From contig NC_092320.1 of assembly GCF_036785885.1 (NCBI RefSeq), forward strand, positions 18,291,557 to 18,355,556: a stretch of 64,000 nt of DNA. Reading direction: 5' to 3'. The notes beneath the pieces are model-generated. The model searched no databases, was not told where the DNA came from, and saw nothing but the letters and a program-made list of their open reading frames with translations. Source of the stretch: Coffea arabica (lineage: Eukaryota > Streptophyta > Magnoliopsida > Gentianales > Rubiaceae). A program made the translations under genes and the position numbers. Shown here piece after piece: positions 34,101-45,900 of the stretch. Each line of letters starts with the position of its first letter. The first letter of the stretch is position 1.

Positions 34101-35501
34101 GCAAATTATCCGGTTGGCCATTAAACTTTTGAAATCGTCGAGTTTTGATCACTCAACTATTAAAAGTCTGGTTTTGACCACTAAAATGTATAAAATTAGA
34201 TTTAACTGTTAAGTTTGCTGATCTGTCTGTCCGTGCGATTTTCAAGACAAAAGGCAGGGTCAATTTAGGAAGTTCAACACTGGCCATCCTCTTACACAAC
34301 TTCATCTCCTCTCCAACACTCAGAATCATTTCAATGTCATCTCGAGAGTCTATAGATTCACAGGTCTTTAGAAGTTTTCTGACATGTGAAACAAGATCCA
34401 ACCTTGAATCGGAAGTATGCATTATTGGTCGAAGGTAGGTAATCAAAGATACCTTCTTGCTTCCTGAAATAACAGGTGATGAGCGAGGATGGTATTCCAG
34501 TTCAGTACTGATCTGTGTAAGCAAAATAGATATCTACTTCCCTTGCCAGGTGCAGTTGTTAAGTCCCGTCCCCCTATGTATAGGCAACCCAATCAGTCCC
34601 TTGCTTCTAGACCTTAAAACATTTCCTTCTTTCTCACTTGGCAGAGGAGACATCTGCAGATGGATGCCCCAACCTATATTTTGTTTGGGTGGTGGACCTT
34701 TATCTCAAAAAACTTGAATGTAATTAGAAACTCTGGAAATCAGATCCATGGAATTTATCTACCCAAATGCATGCCTGACCTTCTCTTTCCCCCTTTTTTC
34801 CTCAACAGAGAACAAAGTACTCGAAGTACTTGAAGGGAGAGGTATGTAATTTTGTTCTTCTACAACTATACCAGCGCCTGCAACCTTGAATCATAGCGCC
34901 TGCAATAGTACTCTGCATCCAAACCAATAGTCCCCCCAACTATACCAGCCATATAAGCTCGGGGACCACAGTTTAAATGGGTAACATGACCACAAGCATA
35001 ACCATTTAGTAATGCTTGGCACCTAATATAACTATACCCACCATAAGATGAACTTACGGTCTTACAACAAAGAATACAACAACAATCTCGGCAGAAACCA
35101 GGTTCACTGCAGCAAATATCACAAAGCATGACTCTTGAAGCACTCCCAACTGCTCCTAAACTAGTACATGTTTTGTTACCAGTCATGCAAGTCAGATCTG
35201 CCATATGGGAATCAGAGGCTGACGTTTCTTCTGCCATAGGGGAATCAGAGTCAGATCTCCTCTGTCGGAGAGGAGATGAAGTTGTTTAAGAGGATGGCCA
35301 GTGTTGAACTTCCTAAATTGACCATGCCTTTTGTATTGGAAATCGTGCGGACAGACAGATCGGCGAACTTAACGGCTAAATCTAACAGAATGGCCTCGCG
35401 TCTTAACTTTATATATTTTAGTGGCCAAAACCAGACTTTTAATAATTGAGTGACCAAAACTCGACGATTACAAAAGTTTAATGGCCAACCGGATAATTTG
35501 C
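34101..35501 (-). mobile_element. Mutator-like element with long TIRs and captured gene pieces
   Basis: Long inverted repeats: left 34101-34315 and right 35267-35501. They start GCAAATTATCCGGTTGGCCA and differ by a ~20-bp indel. The element is 1401 bp and encodes no transposase. Both outer flanks are T-rich, so the expected ~9-bp target duplication cannot be judged. The interior carries fragments of a cellular PHD/Oberon-type gene on the minus strand, the hallmark of a Pack-MULE. Part of the captured frame runs into the left repeat. Confidence 0.75.
34330..35237 (-). pseudogene. Captured PHD/Oberon-type zinc-finger gene fragments
   Basis: Two pieces lie inside the Mutator-like element. Piece 1 (35237-34866) encodes 123 residues with a dense Cys/His cluster: LCDICCSEPGFCRDCCCILC, then YACGHVTHLNCG, then GLDAEYYCRR. 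This is the layout of plant Oberon-like PHD zinc fingers. Piece 2 (about 34425-34330) encodes DSRLDLVSHVRKLLKTCE and DSRDDIEMIL, which I read as the next part of the same parent protein. It then runs into the terminal repeat. Piece 1 ends in RYDSRLQALV and piece 2 begins near DSRLD, so the parent exon was rearranged. The Cys in the usual CRRC is Tyr here. It might be transcribed but is not a full gene. Confidence 0.65.
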
Positions 35502-35770
35502 TCTTTTTTTTTTTCAACAATGAGATTTCTCAATTCTGTGGATTTAATTCAATTCTGTTTTGTTTGGGCTTACTTGCTATTTTGTAGTTTTTTCGCAGCC
35601 CATATGTCAGGCCCATGCGAGATGTTAGCCTCTTACATTTTTTTGAAGCTTCCTGTATCTGCAGTTTTTTTGTCTTCTTTAAATTAAATAAAAATTGAAA
35701 GAAATCTCGCGCTTTCTCGCTCTACTGTCGTTCTCAATCTCGAACTGAACAAGTCTGCTAAAAACCCTAG

Positions 35771-35872
35771 GTAAAGTTCTCTATTTCGATTTTGACTGGA
35801 ATTCATTTCTTCTGGTTTCAACTCCATTTTATTGTTTCTCTTCCGTTGAGCAAAAACCCTATTCCTTTTTAT

Positions 35873-35913
<41 letters not shown>

Positions 35914-36454
35914 TTTTTTGTGGTCTTTTTGGGTTTATTTAACCTTCTGTTAATTTAGGAGAAATTATAGAGAAAATTTGCTTAAGTTTCTAGCTCTGCT
36001 TCTTAGGATTTTTATTAAAAAAAACGATGATGCATTTCATTTAGAACTGTGCTTTCTTGAGCTGAAAGGGTTAATTTATCAATGTTTCTTGTTTTGTGTT
36101 GGATTGACTAATTATTTATTTTTTTAAGGGAATTCAGCATGTAGAAGATGGTAAGGTTATTTATGGTTTTGAGGATATGTTAATGTTGAAAACTGATCTG
36201 GTACTTTTATGTAGCCTGGTAGACTTGTGTTTGTGTCTTAGAATGTTTCATTGGGTTTTTATAGGGACTTGGTACTTGACTCACTCAATTTGGATTTTTG
36301 ATTCGCCATATGACATCAAAACAGATAAAAATGAAATGCTGCCAAAAGAAAATGATAAAAATGGAATGCTGGGCAGCTCTTTGTAGATACAAGGTTGCGT
36401 ATGAAAAGATTTTCACGTATTTACGTTCATTGGGTTGCCTTTTTTTTTCGCTGT
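35771..36454 (+). other. 5'-UTR intron of the PRP4-like gene
   Basis: The leader ends AAACCCTAG|GTAAAG at 35770/35771 and resumes after CGCTGTAG near 36454, 17 bases before the ATG at 36472. The intron includes a (GT)n run at about 35878-35911. Introns of this kind often raise expression in plant housekeeping genes; that role is inferred. Confidence 0.6.
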
Positions 36455-36471
36455 AGTTCCTGTGGTGAGCA

Positions 36472-39400
36472 ATGGAAGTAGACGAGGAGAATAGTGTTTC
36501 AACTTCAGTTACAGAGCCTATGACCGTAGAAGCTGATGGTAATCAGACCGTGGTATCTGGAGTTGGCGGAATTTCTCTTCAACCAGTCACTGCTAGTGTA
36601 CCACCTACAATTCCACCTCCTCCTGTTATTCCTAGTATTGCTTCAGGACCAATTGTGCCTCCAATTCCACGACCATTGGCGCCTATCCCTGTTCGTCCTC
36701 CTGTATTAAGACCGCCGGTGGCACAAAATGGAGAGACTAGGGGGAGCGGATCTGATTCCGATGAGGATGAAGCAGGACCCAGTCGTGGTACTACTGGGGC
36801 ATCTGCTGAATATGAGATTTCAGAAGAAAGCAGACTGGTTAGAGAACGGCAGGAGAAAGCCATGCAGGAACTTCTGATGAAGCGACGTGCTGCTGCTCTG
36901 GCTGTGCCTACAAATGACATGGCTGTTCGAGCTCGTCTTCGCCGGCTTGGTGAGCCTATTACCCTGTTTGGAGAGAGGGAGATGGAAAGACGGGAACGTT
37001 TGCGGAACCTTATGGCAAAGCTTGATTCAGAGGGTCAGTTGGAGAGGCTGATGAAGGCTCATGAGGATGAAGAAGCTTCTGGTTCTGCTACACAAGGGGA
37101 GGGACTTGAGGAAGATATTGAATATCCCTTCTACACTGAAGGGTCAAAAGCGCTTCTTGATGCTCGAGTAGACATTGCTAAGTATTCTATTGTAAAGGCA
37201 GCTTTGCGTCTTCACCGTGCAAGGAGAAAAAGAGATGATCCTGATGAAGACTTGGATGCTGAAATAGATTGGGCGTTGAAGCAGGCAGGGAACCTGGTAC
37301 TTGAATGCAGTGAAATTGGAGATGACAGGCCCCTTTCAGGTTGCTCCTTTTCATGTGATGGAAAGATGCTTGCCACCTGGTACCTCTCTCTCTCTCTCAT
37401 GTGCGTGCACACATGCACACACGTCCACGTGCATGTACAGCCATGCGTGCTAGTTGGTTGTATATGATTGTTGGTTAAACTTTGTGTTTTTTGTGTTCCA
37501 CTGAGATCTCGTGTCTCTGGTGTATTAACTTTCATAGCTTGCATGATTTGGAATTCATTTTAATCTAAGATTTAAGTTTTGAAATCTTAATTGGTTGAGG
37601 CTGAATGTAGTAACAGTAGGGGTATTGTTGCCTCATTTTAGTACTAGGATCAAAATGGTAGATATATAGAGTATACTTGCACCATGGCAAGCATACTGAT
37701 ATGGTTATGAAAGAGAATTTCATGTTAAATAAAGCTGGACTTGTTTCTGAAAATATATAATCACCAATACGTGTGAGAAACTTATAGTAACCAATGCTCA
37801 TTTGCTATGTCAACTGTTGAATGAATCATTATAATGTTATTTTTTAGTAGTGACCATCATTAGATGAGGTCTATTGAGGAAATTTTTTAGTTTGACAAAA
37901 AAAAATTGAGGAAATTTTTTGCACGGGTATTTACATTGGCTGCACTGATATGAGCCAGTCTGTGCATATTTTTGTCTGTCATGATATATCATTGTTTTAA
38001 ATGTAAACCAGATCCATTTCGTGGCTAAGGCTTTACTAGGTACCAGATATCTATAGGCTAGACACAGTCAGTAACACCCACACATTCATGGGCACATACA
38101 TGTACATGTTTGTATTTTCATAGCACTAAGAGTATCCTGAAGCCTGTAGGTTTGCAATCTGTTTCATTGAAATTGAGAGTTTAGGTCTTTGCAGTCAATA
38201 ATTACTTCTGTTTTGGTTTGGCTCACGATGTCTATCCAGTTCCAACTGCCTGTTAGAGCTGAACTTTTTGGATTATATGATTGTTCTTACTGCATGCATC
38301 TTCGACTTCACTGTATTTTCATGTCCAAATGCTGTTATATTACTGATATTCTATACACTCAAAAGAGTGTCTGTTGATTTCTGTTCCATCCTTTTGCACA
38401 ATCACTTCAGTTGTCTAAGTGGAGTTGCAAGGACATGGAGCATGCCTGAGGTAAAGAAGGTGTCAACCTTGAAGGGACATACAGAACGAGCTACAGATGT
38501 GGCATTTTCTCCCACCGGAGACCAATTGGCAACAGCTTCTGCTGACAGGACTGCCAAATTGTGGAACAAAGAAGGATCTCTTTTGAACACATACAAGGGC
38601 CATCTGGATCGCCTCGCACGTATTGCATTCCATCCATCTGGAAAGTACTTGGGAACAGCTAGCTTTGACAAGACTTGGAGATTATGGAATGTGGAGACTG
38701 GTGAAGAGTTACTCCTCCAAGAAGGTCACAGTAGGAGTGTGTATGGAATCTCCTTTCAGAATGATGGTTCCTTGGCAGCATCATGTGGACTGGATGCGCT
38801 TATTCGGGTTTGGGACTTGAGGTCTGGAAGAAGCATTCTTGCCCTGGAAGGCCATGTTAAGCCTGTGAGACTATTTCTGCCTTGATATTATTGGTTCCCC
38901 CCCAACCCCCTTTTTTTTCCTGCTTTTACTCCTGACATTTAAAAGAGAATTGGGTGCAAGTGTTAATCAGAGGATTTTCTACTTTCATTTTTGCAGGTTC
39001 TTGGTGTCAGTTTTTCTCCAAATGGTTATCATTTGGCCTCAGGTGGTGAAGATAATACTTGCAGAATATGGGACTTGAGGAAGAGAAAATCTCTATACAT
39101 AATACCTGCTCACTCCAACCTTATATCTCAAGTAAAATTTGAACCTCAAGAAGGGTACTTTTTGGTTACAGGTTCATATGATACTACGGCTAAGGTATAC
39201 TCTCTTTATGTCCAATTCAGTTGTATCTTTTGGGCCTTTTTTCCTGTTTGCATTTATCTCTGATTTCTGATTTATGCCACTAGGTGTGGTCATCAAGAGA
39301 TTTTAAGCCCATCAAGACACTGTCTGGGCATGAAGCTAAGGTGACGTCACTGGATGTCGTAGGAGGTAAAGGAATCTTGCGTTCAGTTCTGCAATTTTGA

Positions 39401-39880
39401 TCTTTCTTCTCTTGCTCTCCTTACATACATATGGAGATCTTGCACAATCTTGGGTGATTTTCAGACTTTGGATAGATTTGTCTTCAAGTTTTGTGTGTTT
39501 TTTTTTTTAAAACCCGTGCAAATTTAGCTTGGAGCCATGAGGTGTTAGCTCGCTCTTTTTCATGTCCGTTCAGTTTGTGCCTTAGGGAGCATGTATGAAG
39601 TTGCAATTCCTAAAATATTACTGTTGTTGGAAATTGAGGCTTGCTGTCTGTCAATCAAATGTCAATATTGAATGGTGAATGCATTTCTGAGCATTTGAGA
39701 TGATGTGTATCTTGTGGTAGATAAAGCGTGAAACTTCTTCAATTCTGTGAATGGATAACTAATTGATCAGATTTATATATTGCAGATGGACAATATATTG
39801 CAACCGTTTCACATGATCGCACCATTAAGCTTTGGTCTGGAAGAAACAGTGAGAAAGAGAAGACGATGGATGTCGATTGA
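36472..39880 (+). CDS. PRP4: U4/U6 snRNP PRP4-like WD40 protein (LACHESIS type)
   Basis: Five coding exons: 36472-37379, 38411-38864, 38997-39194, 39284-39365 and 39786-39880. All GT-AG junctions keep frame and give 578 residues, close to the ~550 of plant homologues. Residues 1-100 are acidic and Pro-rich (PPPPVIPS, PIPRPLAPIPVRPP). The splicing-factor motif follows at about 150-195 (LRRLGEPITLFGEREMERRE). A seven-blade WD40 domain fills about 285-575, with repeats such as GHTERATDVAFSP, ADRTAKLW, HLDRLARIAFHPSGKYLG and DKTWRLWN. PRP4 sits in the U4/U6 di-snRNP in the nucleus and binds PRP3; the Arabidopsis gene LIS/EMB2776 is essential for embryo and gametic cell fate. The gene ends DRTIKLW ... 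KTMDVD. No defect seen. Confidence 0.95.
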
Positions 39881-42800
39881 TTGAGATGGTGGAATGAGCA
39901 AAGCATGTGCTGCTGTTAATGTGGAAGCTTGGGCTGCATATTTAGACGTACATTGGCTAATAGGGGCTCTCTTGCCCTTTAAACATGCTTGATATACGTG
40001 TTTTTATCCTGAAGCAATCAATTTTGTCATCTAATGTTTTTGTCCAAGCATTGCAATTAACTCTTTGAATCATGGTTAATTAAAAAATGGAGCAGAATAT
40101 GGCCTGGCATGGTTAAAGCCTCCTGCTCCCATAATTTTACCTAGTTAATGAAAAGCCAACAAAGAAACTGAAAAATGGTAACTCGGGTGTGAGCACAATA
40201 AATTTAAATGCAGGTTAAAAGGGAAAGTAGCAAATCATCAGTCATTACTCATGAGAGAGAGTAACGTAGAGTGCTTTCTTTTTCTTTTTCTTTTTACTTT
40301 TATTTTTTTAAAAAAAAAAGGAGAATGAAGTGAGAATCCAGTAAATGGGCTACATTAGTTGGAATTTTGTTCATTGTTTTTTTATCCTAGCTTGGTATTT
40401 TGTTATTGATGTTGATCAATCCTAGTCCCGGAGATTATTACTTCTTCATGAATCTCTACCAACCAAGTTTTAGGCCGAATATACAATCAAACCATTTTTG
40501 TAGTCAAATTTCTTGGATTTTGAGGATAATTAGCACTATTGAGTTCGTTTCTCTATTTACTCTTTGTTCCTTGTTTCTTGTTTTCAATTTTGAAGCGAAT
40601 TTCTACTCACTGCTTTGCTTTTGGGCATGCAAACACTCCCTTTTTTAAAAAAAAAAATTTTATTTGTTGTTTGTGACTTTTCATCTACTACTAGTAAGGA
40701 CTAAAAGCTTAGCCAGGAGTGAATTTGCAATTGCTGGCTTTCAGTTGGACTCCTCCATTTTTGTTCGATCAAATTAGTTGAACCTATTGTGAGAAGCGGA
40801 TTCCATCCCGTTTGCATATGTACATATATTGTATGGAAACATAAAGGGATAATTGCAGAAACCTCCCTTGAGGTTTCTGACACTTGCACTGACCTCTCCT
40901 ATGGTTTGAAAAATTGCACTGAGCTCCCCTGAACTTACTAATCCTTTGCAAATTCAGTCCAAAATGATTAAAATATTAATGTTTTATGGGGTGAAATTAG
41001 AATTTTGTACCAGATTTGCCCTTTGTGCTATATGTCCAATGAATGACAAAGTACTACAAATCAATTAACAATTAATAAATTTTAAGGGGCGTAGTTTATG
41101 GGCAAATACGCATTACCCATTTAAAGTACCGGCTCTTTATGGATATTTTACTTTCAGACATTTAATTTATGATAAATATATCAATGTTTGTAAGTAAAAT
41201 TCAAAAAGTGTTACAGTAATATTCTTATAAAAAGAAAATCCGTAGGTTATCTATTTAATATAAATTAAATATTTTTAAAAAAATAAATGGCCCATAAAAT
41301 ATTAATTCTTTATGACATTCATCCATTAGATGAGTAAAGTATCGGCTCTTTATGGGTATTTTATTCTGAATTATTTAATTTATATTAAATACATAAATGT
41401 TTGTAACTAAAATTGAAAGAGTATTACATTAATATTTTTACGGAAGAGAAACTGGTAGGTTTTGTATTTAATAAAAATTAAATATTTGAGAGTATTAATT
41501 TGAGAGTTTTCATCTACTACTAGTAGGACTAAAGCATAGCCAGGAGTGAATTTGCAATTGCTGGCTTCAATTTGACTCCTACATTTTTGTTCGATCAAAT
41601 CCTATTGTGAGAAGCGGATTCCATCCCGTGTGCATATGTACATATTGTATAGAAATATAAATTGTAGTCGAAATTTTGGGGTCTAGGTCAAGAAGGAAAT
41701 TATGGTTTCACCATTATCAATAAACTATGATTAATTATCAGTATACTTCCAGAAAAGTCCCTAGATTCAATCTGCAAGGGAAAAAAGAATTGAGGGGGAA
41801 GGTCTGTCAGACAACTGCAAGGCCACCCTAATCCATGGCAAAGCACGGACTAGGAACGATCCTCTACTGCACTTGCAACCCGACAATCGGAGCTGCAAGA
41901 GCTGTTAATCACACTCTGGTCAAGCAGTCATATTTCATCCACCAGACTTGGTTTCCTGTCTCCTTAGAACTCAAGGACACAGAGGTACGAGCCTATAGAA
42001 CAGATCCTGTTCAAGTAAGGTCGTGACCTCTGTGCTCCAGTCCTAGACATATAAAGGGTGCATGGCTCAATCAATTCGTCGATGTGGGATATTCTCATGT
42101 TGTCAAATTCATTCCATTCCATATATACAGCAGGTACTATGGCCAACAATACAACTACCTTCCGGTGAATAATGGGTTACCGCTGACCATAAAAGATAGT
42201 ATCCACATGCGGCTCACTGGAAAAGGGATTTACTCGGCCAAAAGATCAGGTCCTCCTTTGTAGTAGGAGATTCAATTGTATTGACATTTCTGGATTTTAG
42301 TCCATCAGAAAATGTGTTGCAATTATTCATATTCGATCAGAAAATAGGACTACTGAACAGAGCGGTTACCAGAAGGAAATAACACACCAAAATACTCTGA
42401 GGCAGTATGCTCCTAAATTCAGAATAAATTAGGACTTTGGTGGGAGTGTTCTCAATAGAACAGGATTTCGTAAGGCATGCTCAACAATTAGAAGATTTCG
42501 AGTACAACAAAGAAATACACTATTTTTCAGAATCTGAGTTATTATCTAACTACGAGCAGGCAACCAACTGGGCAAAATTGCAACCAAAAAGGCGTAATCG
42601 AAAGAGACAATTCCAAGAGCAAAAGTTGTCCTAAACTGAACCACAAGAGAAAGAGTACGACACGTCCATGCTCGTAAAGTCTTCAATTTGTCAGCAAATT
42701 CCCCTGGACTCTCTTCCCCAATATTCATATGCAGGTACAGCCGCTGCTCTCCACTTCAGACAATTTGATCATCCCCAAAACAAGATGACATTCAGGTCTC

Positions 42801-42912
42801 GAGCAAGGACATGTTTACCCAGGAGAAAGTGCTTAATTTCCGAATTAAACAGTGAAATAACATCCCCTCTTTCATTTCCACGCACACAGTGAAATTCATC
42901 TTGCCTCACAGC
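39881..42912. other. Spacer with diverged repeats
   Basis: PRP4 3' end and repeats. A ~165-bp direct repeat (40676-40845 and 41506-41660, sharing GAGTGAATTTGCAATTGCTG) encloses a TIR-like GGATAATTGCAGAAACCTCCCTTGAGG at about 40848 and a ~210-bp tandem pair (about 41121-41300 and 41337-41490, sharing TCGGCTCTTTATGG). Open frames at 41835-42026 and 42437-42634 have no recognised family. Confidence 0.5.
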
Positions 42913-45900
42913 TTACTTGTACCAGCCAGTGAGGATATATCTCAAGTAGAAACAAAAGCAGCAACATATCCCCTGTGATACAAATATAGTTTTTCACGGA
43001 ACAAAAAAGAAAAAAAAATGTACGGCATTTGGGAACATATTATATATGAGACCTACAGATGCATCAAATACTTAAAACAGTATCATGGAGGTGTTTCCAA
43101 ATTGAGGAAAGGAAAAATAAAAATAAAAAAGGGGAAAATATCAGGCTTGGTGGGTTCAATTGCTACTCTCTAGCCACTAGCATTTCTGTTAGGGCAAAAA
43201 AATTTTATTCTCTTAGCTACGGCCATTATTCCCGTCAGACTGAAGCAAGTACGACAGCATTAGGAAATGCTCCCATCTTAGTTGTTGATGTAAGCTGAAG
43301 AATTCAAGTGGAGCACTACCAATTCTCATAGTTCAACTATAAGCTGATCATAAATCCGTCCTCTTCTTTTTCCTTTAAATTAGTGTGAAAAAGAAGATTA
43401 TGTTTGTAAGCGGCCAGAGCCTTGGTAAAATCAAGTTTTAATTTTGTTAGGTAGTTCAAACATCACATGATCACTGGAAGTAGAATAGGTTTGCCAAAGT
43501 TCGTTTCCAGCTGGGAAATAAGGAAAGGGGATATAATTACCTGGAAAACAAGTAGCAGGATGCAGAGCGACCTTTCTGATCTTCTACCAAATAGTCTTAA
43601 GAATATATTCACAAGAGTACCATCTTTTGTCCCGGTCAGTAAGCCAGATTGAGGGTCGAATCTGCAAGGAGTTCAAAGAAACAACTGGAATAAAGTAGAA
43701 AATTTACAAAATCACAAAGCCAAATCCTGCATTAACTGAAGAAACATACCTAGGCAGTCGATGTCGTGGACAATATATGATACCAGCTAGCTGATACAAA
43801 GAAAGAGAAGGGGATCAGACTTGCTTAATCAACAAACACGAAAAAACACATTCCATTTTGGAGCCAATTGGCCTCGGGGTCCAGGGGCAGGGCCATATGC
43901 ATGCACTTGCATGTGTGGTGTGTGTGTCCCATGTGTTTTTTTGTGTGTGTGTGTGAAAGAGAGAGAGAGAGAGAACCTGAGGGAGGGATGCCAAGAAGTT
44001 TAAAACTTGAGGAGTAAAAAATATCAACAGAGTCTCACTGAAAGAAATTCGAAAAATAATTTTATCAGCCAATTAATACCATAAATTAGCTAACCAAGCT
44101 TTAGCTTGATTAGCACATAAGTAACAGCCAAGACAGAATACATATGAGATCTGCACTAGAAAACTAAATTTATCAGCACAAAATATTTACAGAAAATTTT
44201 CAAATTTCAGTAAATCCATGACAATTTGCAAGTTAGAATTCCCATAACCTTTCATCTTCCAGTCTCAGTAACTGTAGGTCTTGACATGGAACACATGACC
44301 GAAAAATTTGACACGGTTAGGCCTGTTTGCTTTTGGTTACAAACACTCAATCACATTATCTAGTAACTTGTAATGGAACAGAACTAATTACAAATGGATA
44401 GACAATACAAAATATTTAAGTTTACTTGGGCCAGTTTTCAGCAATTCCTCATTTGAAGAATAATCAAGCTTACAGTTGCACATATCAATGCCAGCATCCT
44501 CAGTATATCTTAGCTATGAAATTACTAATCATTAATTGTGATTCAAATAAAAAAAAAAAAAAAGCAAGAAAAAGAGTAGGCTGAACACCATATCCCACTT
44601 TGAATATCAATTTCCTTACATTACCATTAATACTGCACTGTATTCTATCACTAAACATCTTAAAATCTTGACTGTGTTAGCATCTCTTATAACATGTACA
44701 ACTAGACCTGATTAAAGCATGACATGTGCATGAGTAAAGAACAGGAAGCACAATGGTATTCATGTTAATTTAGGACACAAGTTTTGGGAGCAGCACCAAA
44801 ATAGAATAAGGAGAATTTGTAGAAACTTTAGACGGTGGAGGAGGACAATATTTGGCTTATACCAATTTCATAATCCACCAGGATCATAATAAAGCTGTAA
44901 ATCACTAATTATCCACTCATATAATTCATTTTGAAACTTGAATTTGAGCAAGCTAACAACAAAAACCAGTATATCTTGTTATTCAATCAAAAGAGACACT
45001 AAATTTCCAAAACAGGAGAAGCCTGAGCTTATAGATGCAGTCGGGTGGGTAAAGAATAAAATAGTCAGCCAACTTGAAATTTCTATCTACGTATTTTAAT
45101 ATGTAAGTCCTACAATTTCAGAAAATCTTTAGTATTTTTTTCCTTCAAAAGTACAGGCACCAAACTGATTTCAAATTTCAATTCAGTTAAAGTTGAAAAT
45201 CCTCATGATTTACTCAATGTATTTGGAGTTCATAAAATGCACTTTCCAAGTTGAGCACAAGCCCAAAAGCCAGATAGGAAGCAAATTCATGTTTAGAGTT
45301 TCAGACTTTCAGATAATAATCAAAAGCAAATTTGCTGTTCAAAGTGAGTTATATTGATAGCCAGGCCAGGTAAATGAAAATACGCACCTGAAATGGCCCA
45401 AAATGCCAACAACTGCCATTGTCATTCCAGCAAAGTATGTAAATGTATCACCAACAAAAACAGAAGAAGGATTCCTGGAATAGATTATATAAAGTACAAG
45501 AATTAGAAATTTAGAATATACAAACATGAAAATCGACATTACACTGCTAATCAAAGCACAAAAGTATCAGTACCAGTTGAAGGAAAACAAAGCCAGTGAA
45601 GTGGCAATTAATGGTTGAACAAGATATATTGAGAATGCATGGGCTTGTTGATACTCGGGATCTTTAGAACCTCCAATTTGCATGATGTTGTGTGCCAGGA
45701 TCTGTAATTATAATTACTATCATTAGCTCTGGGTCCAACTGCCGATACACAGTTGAGCAAAGTCAAATTACCAAATGAAAAAGAATAATCACTTACAGCA
45801 CAAGCTATAACAACTGTCTGTCCAACTTCAAGGCCATTAATGCCAGCATGAATGTTGATTGCATTTGTGCAAAATACAGCCAAAAGTCCCATATACAATT

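Noticed and set aside
34457-34717. An 86-codon plus-strand frame inside the Mutator-like element
   Set aside because: It crosses the captured fragment in antisense and has no domain.
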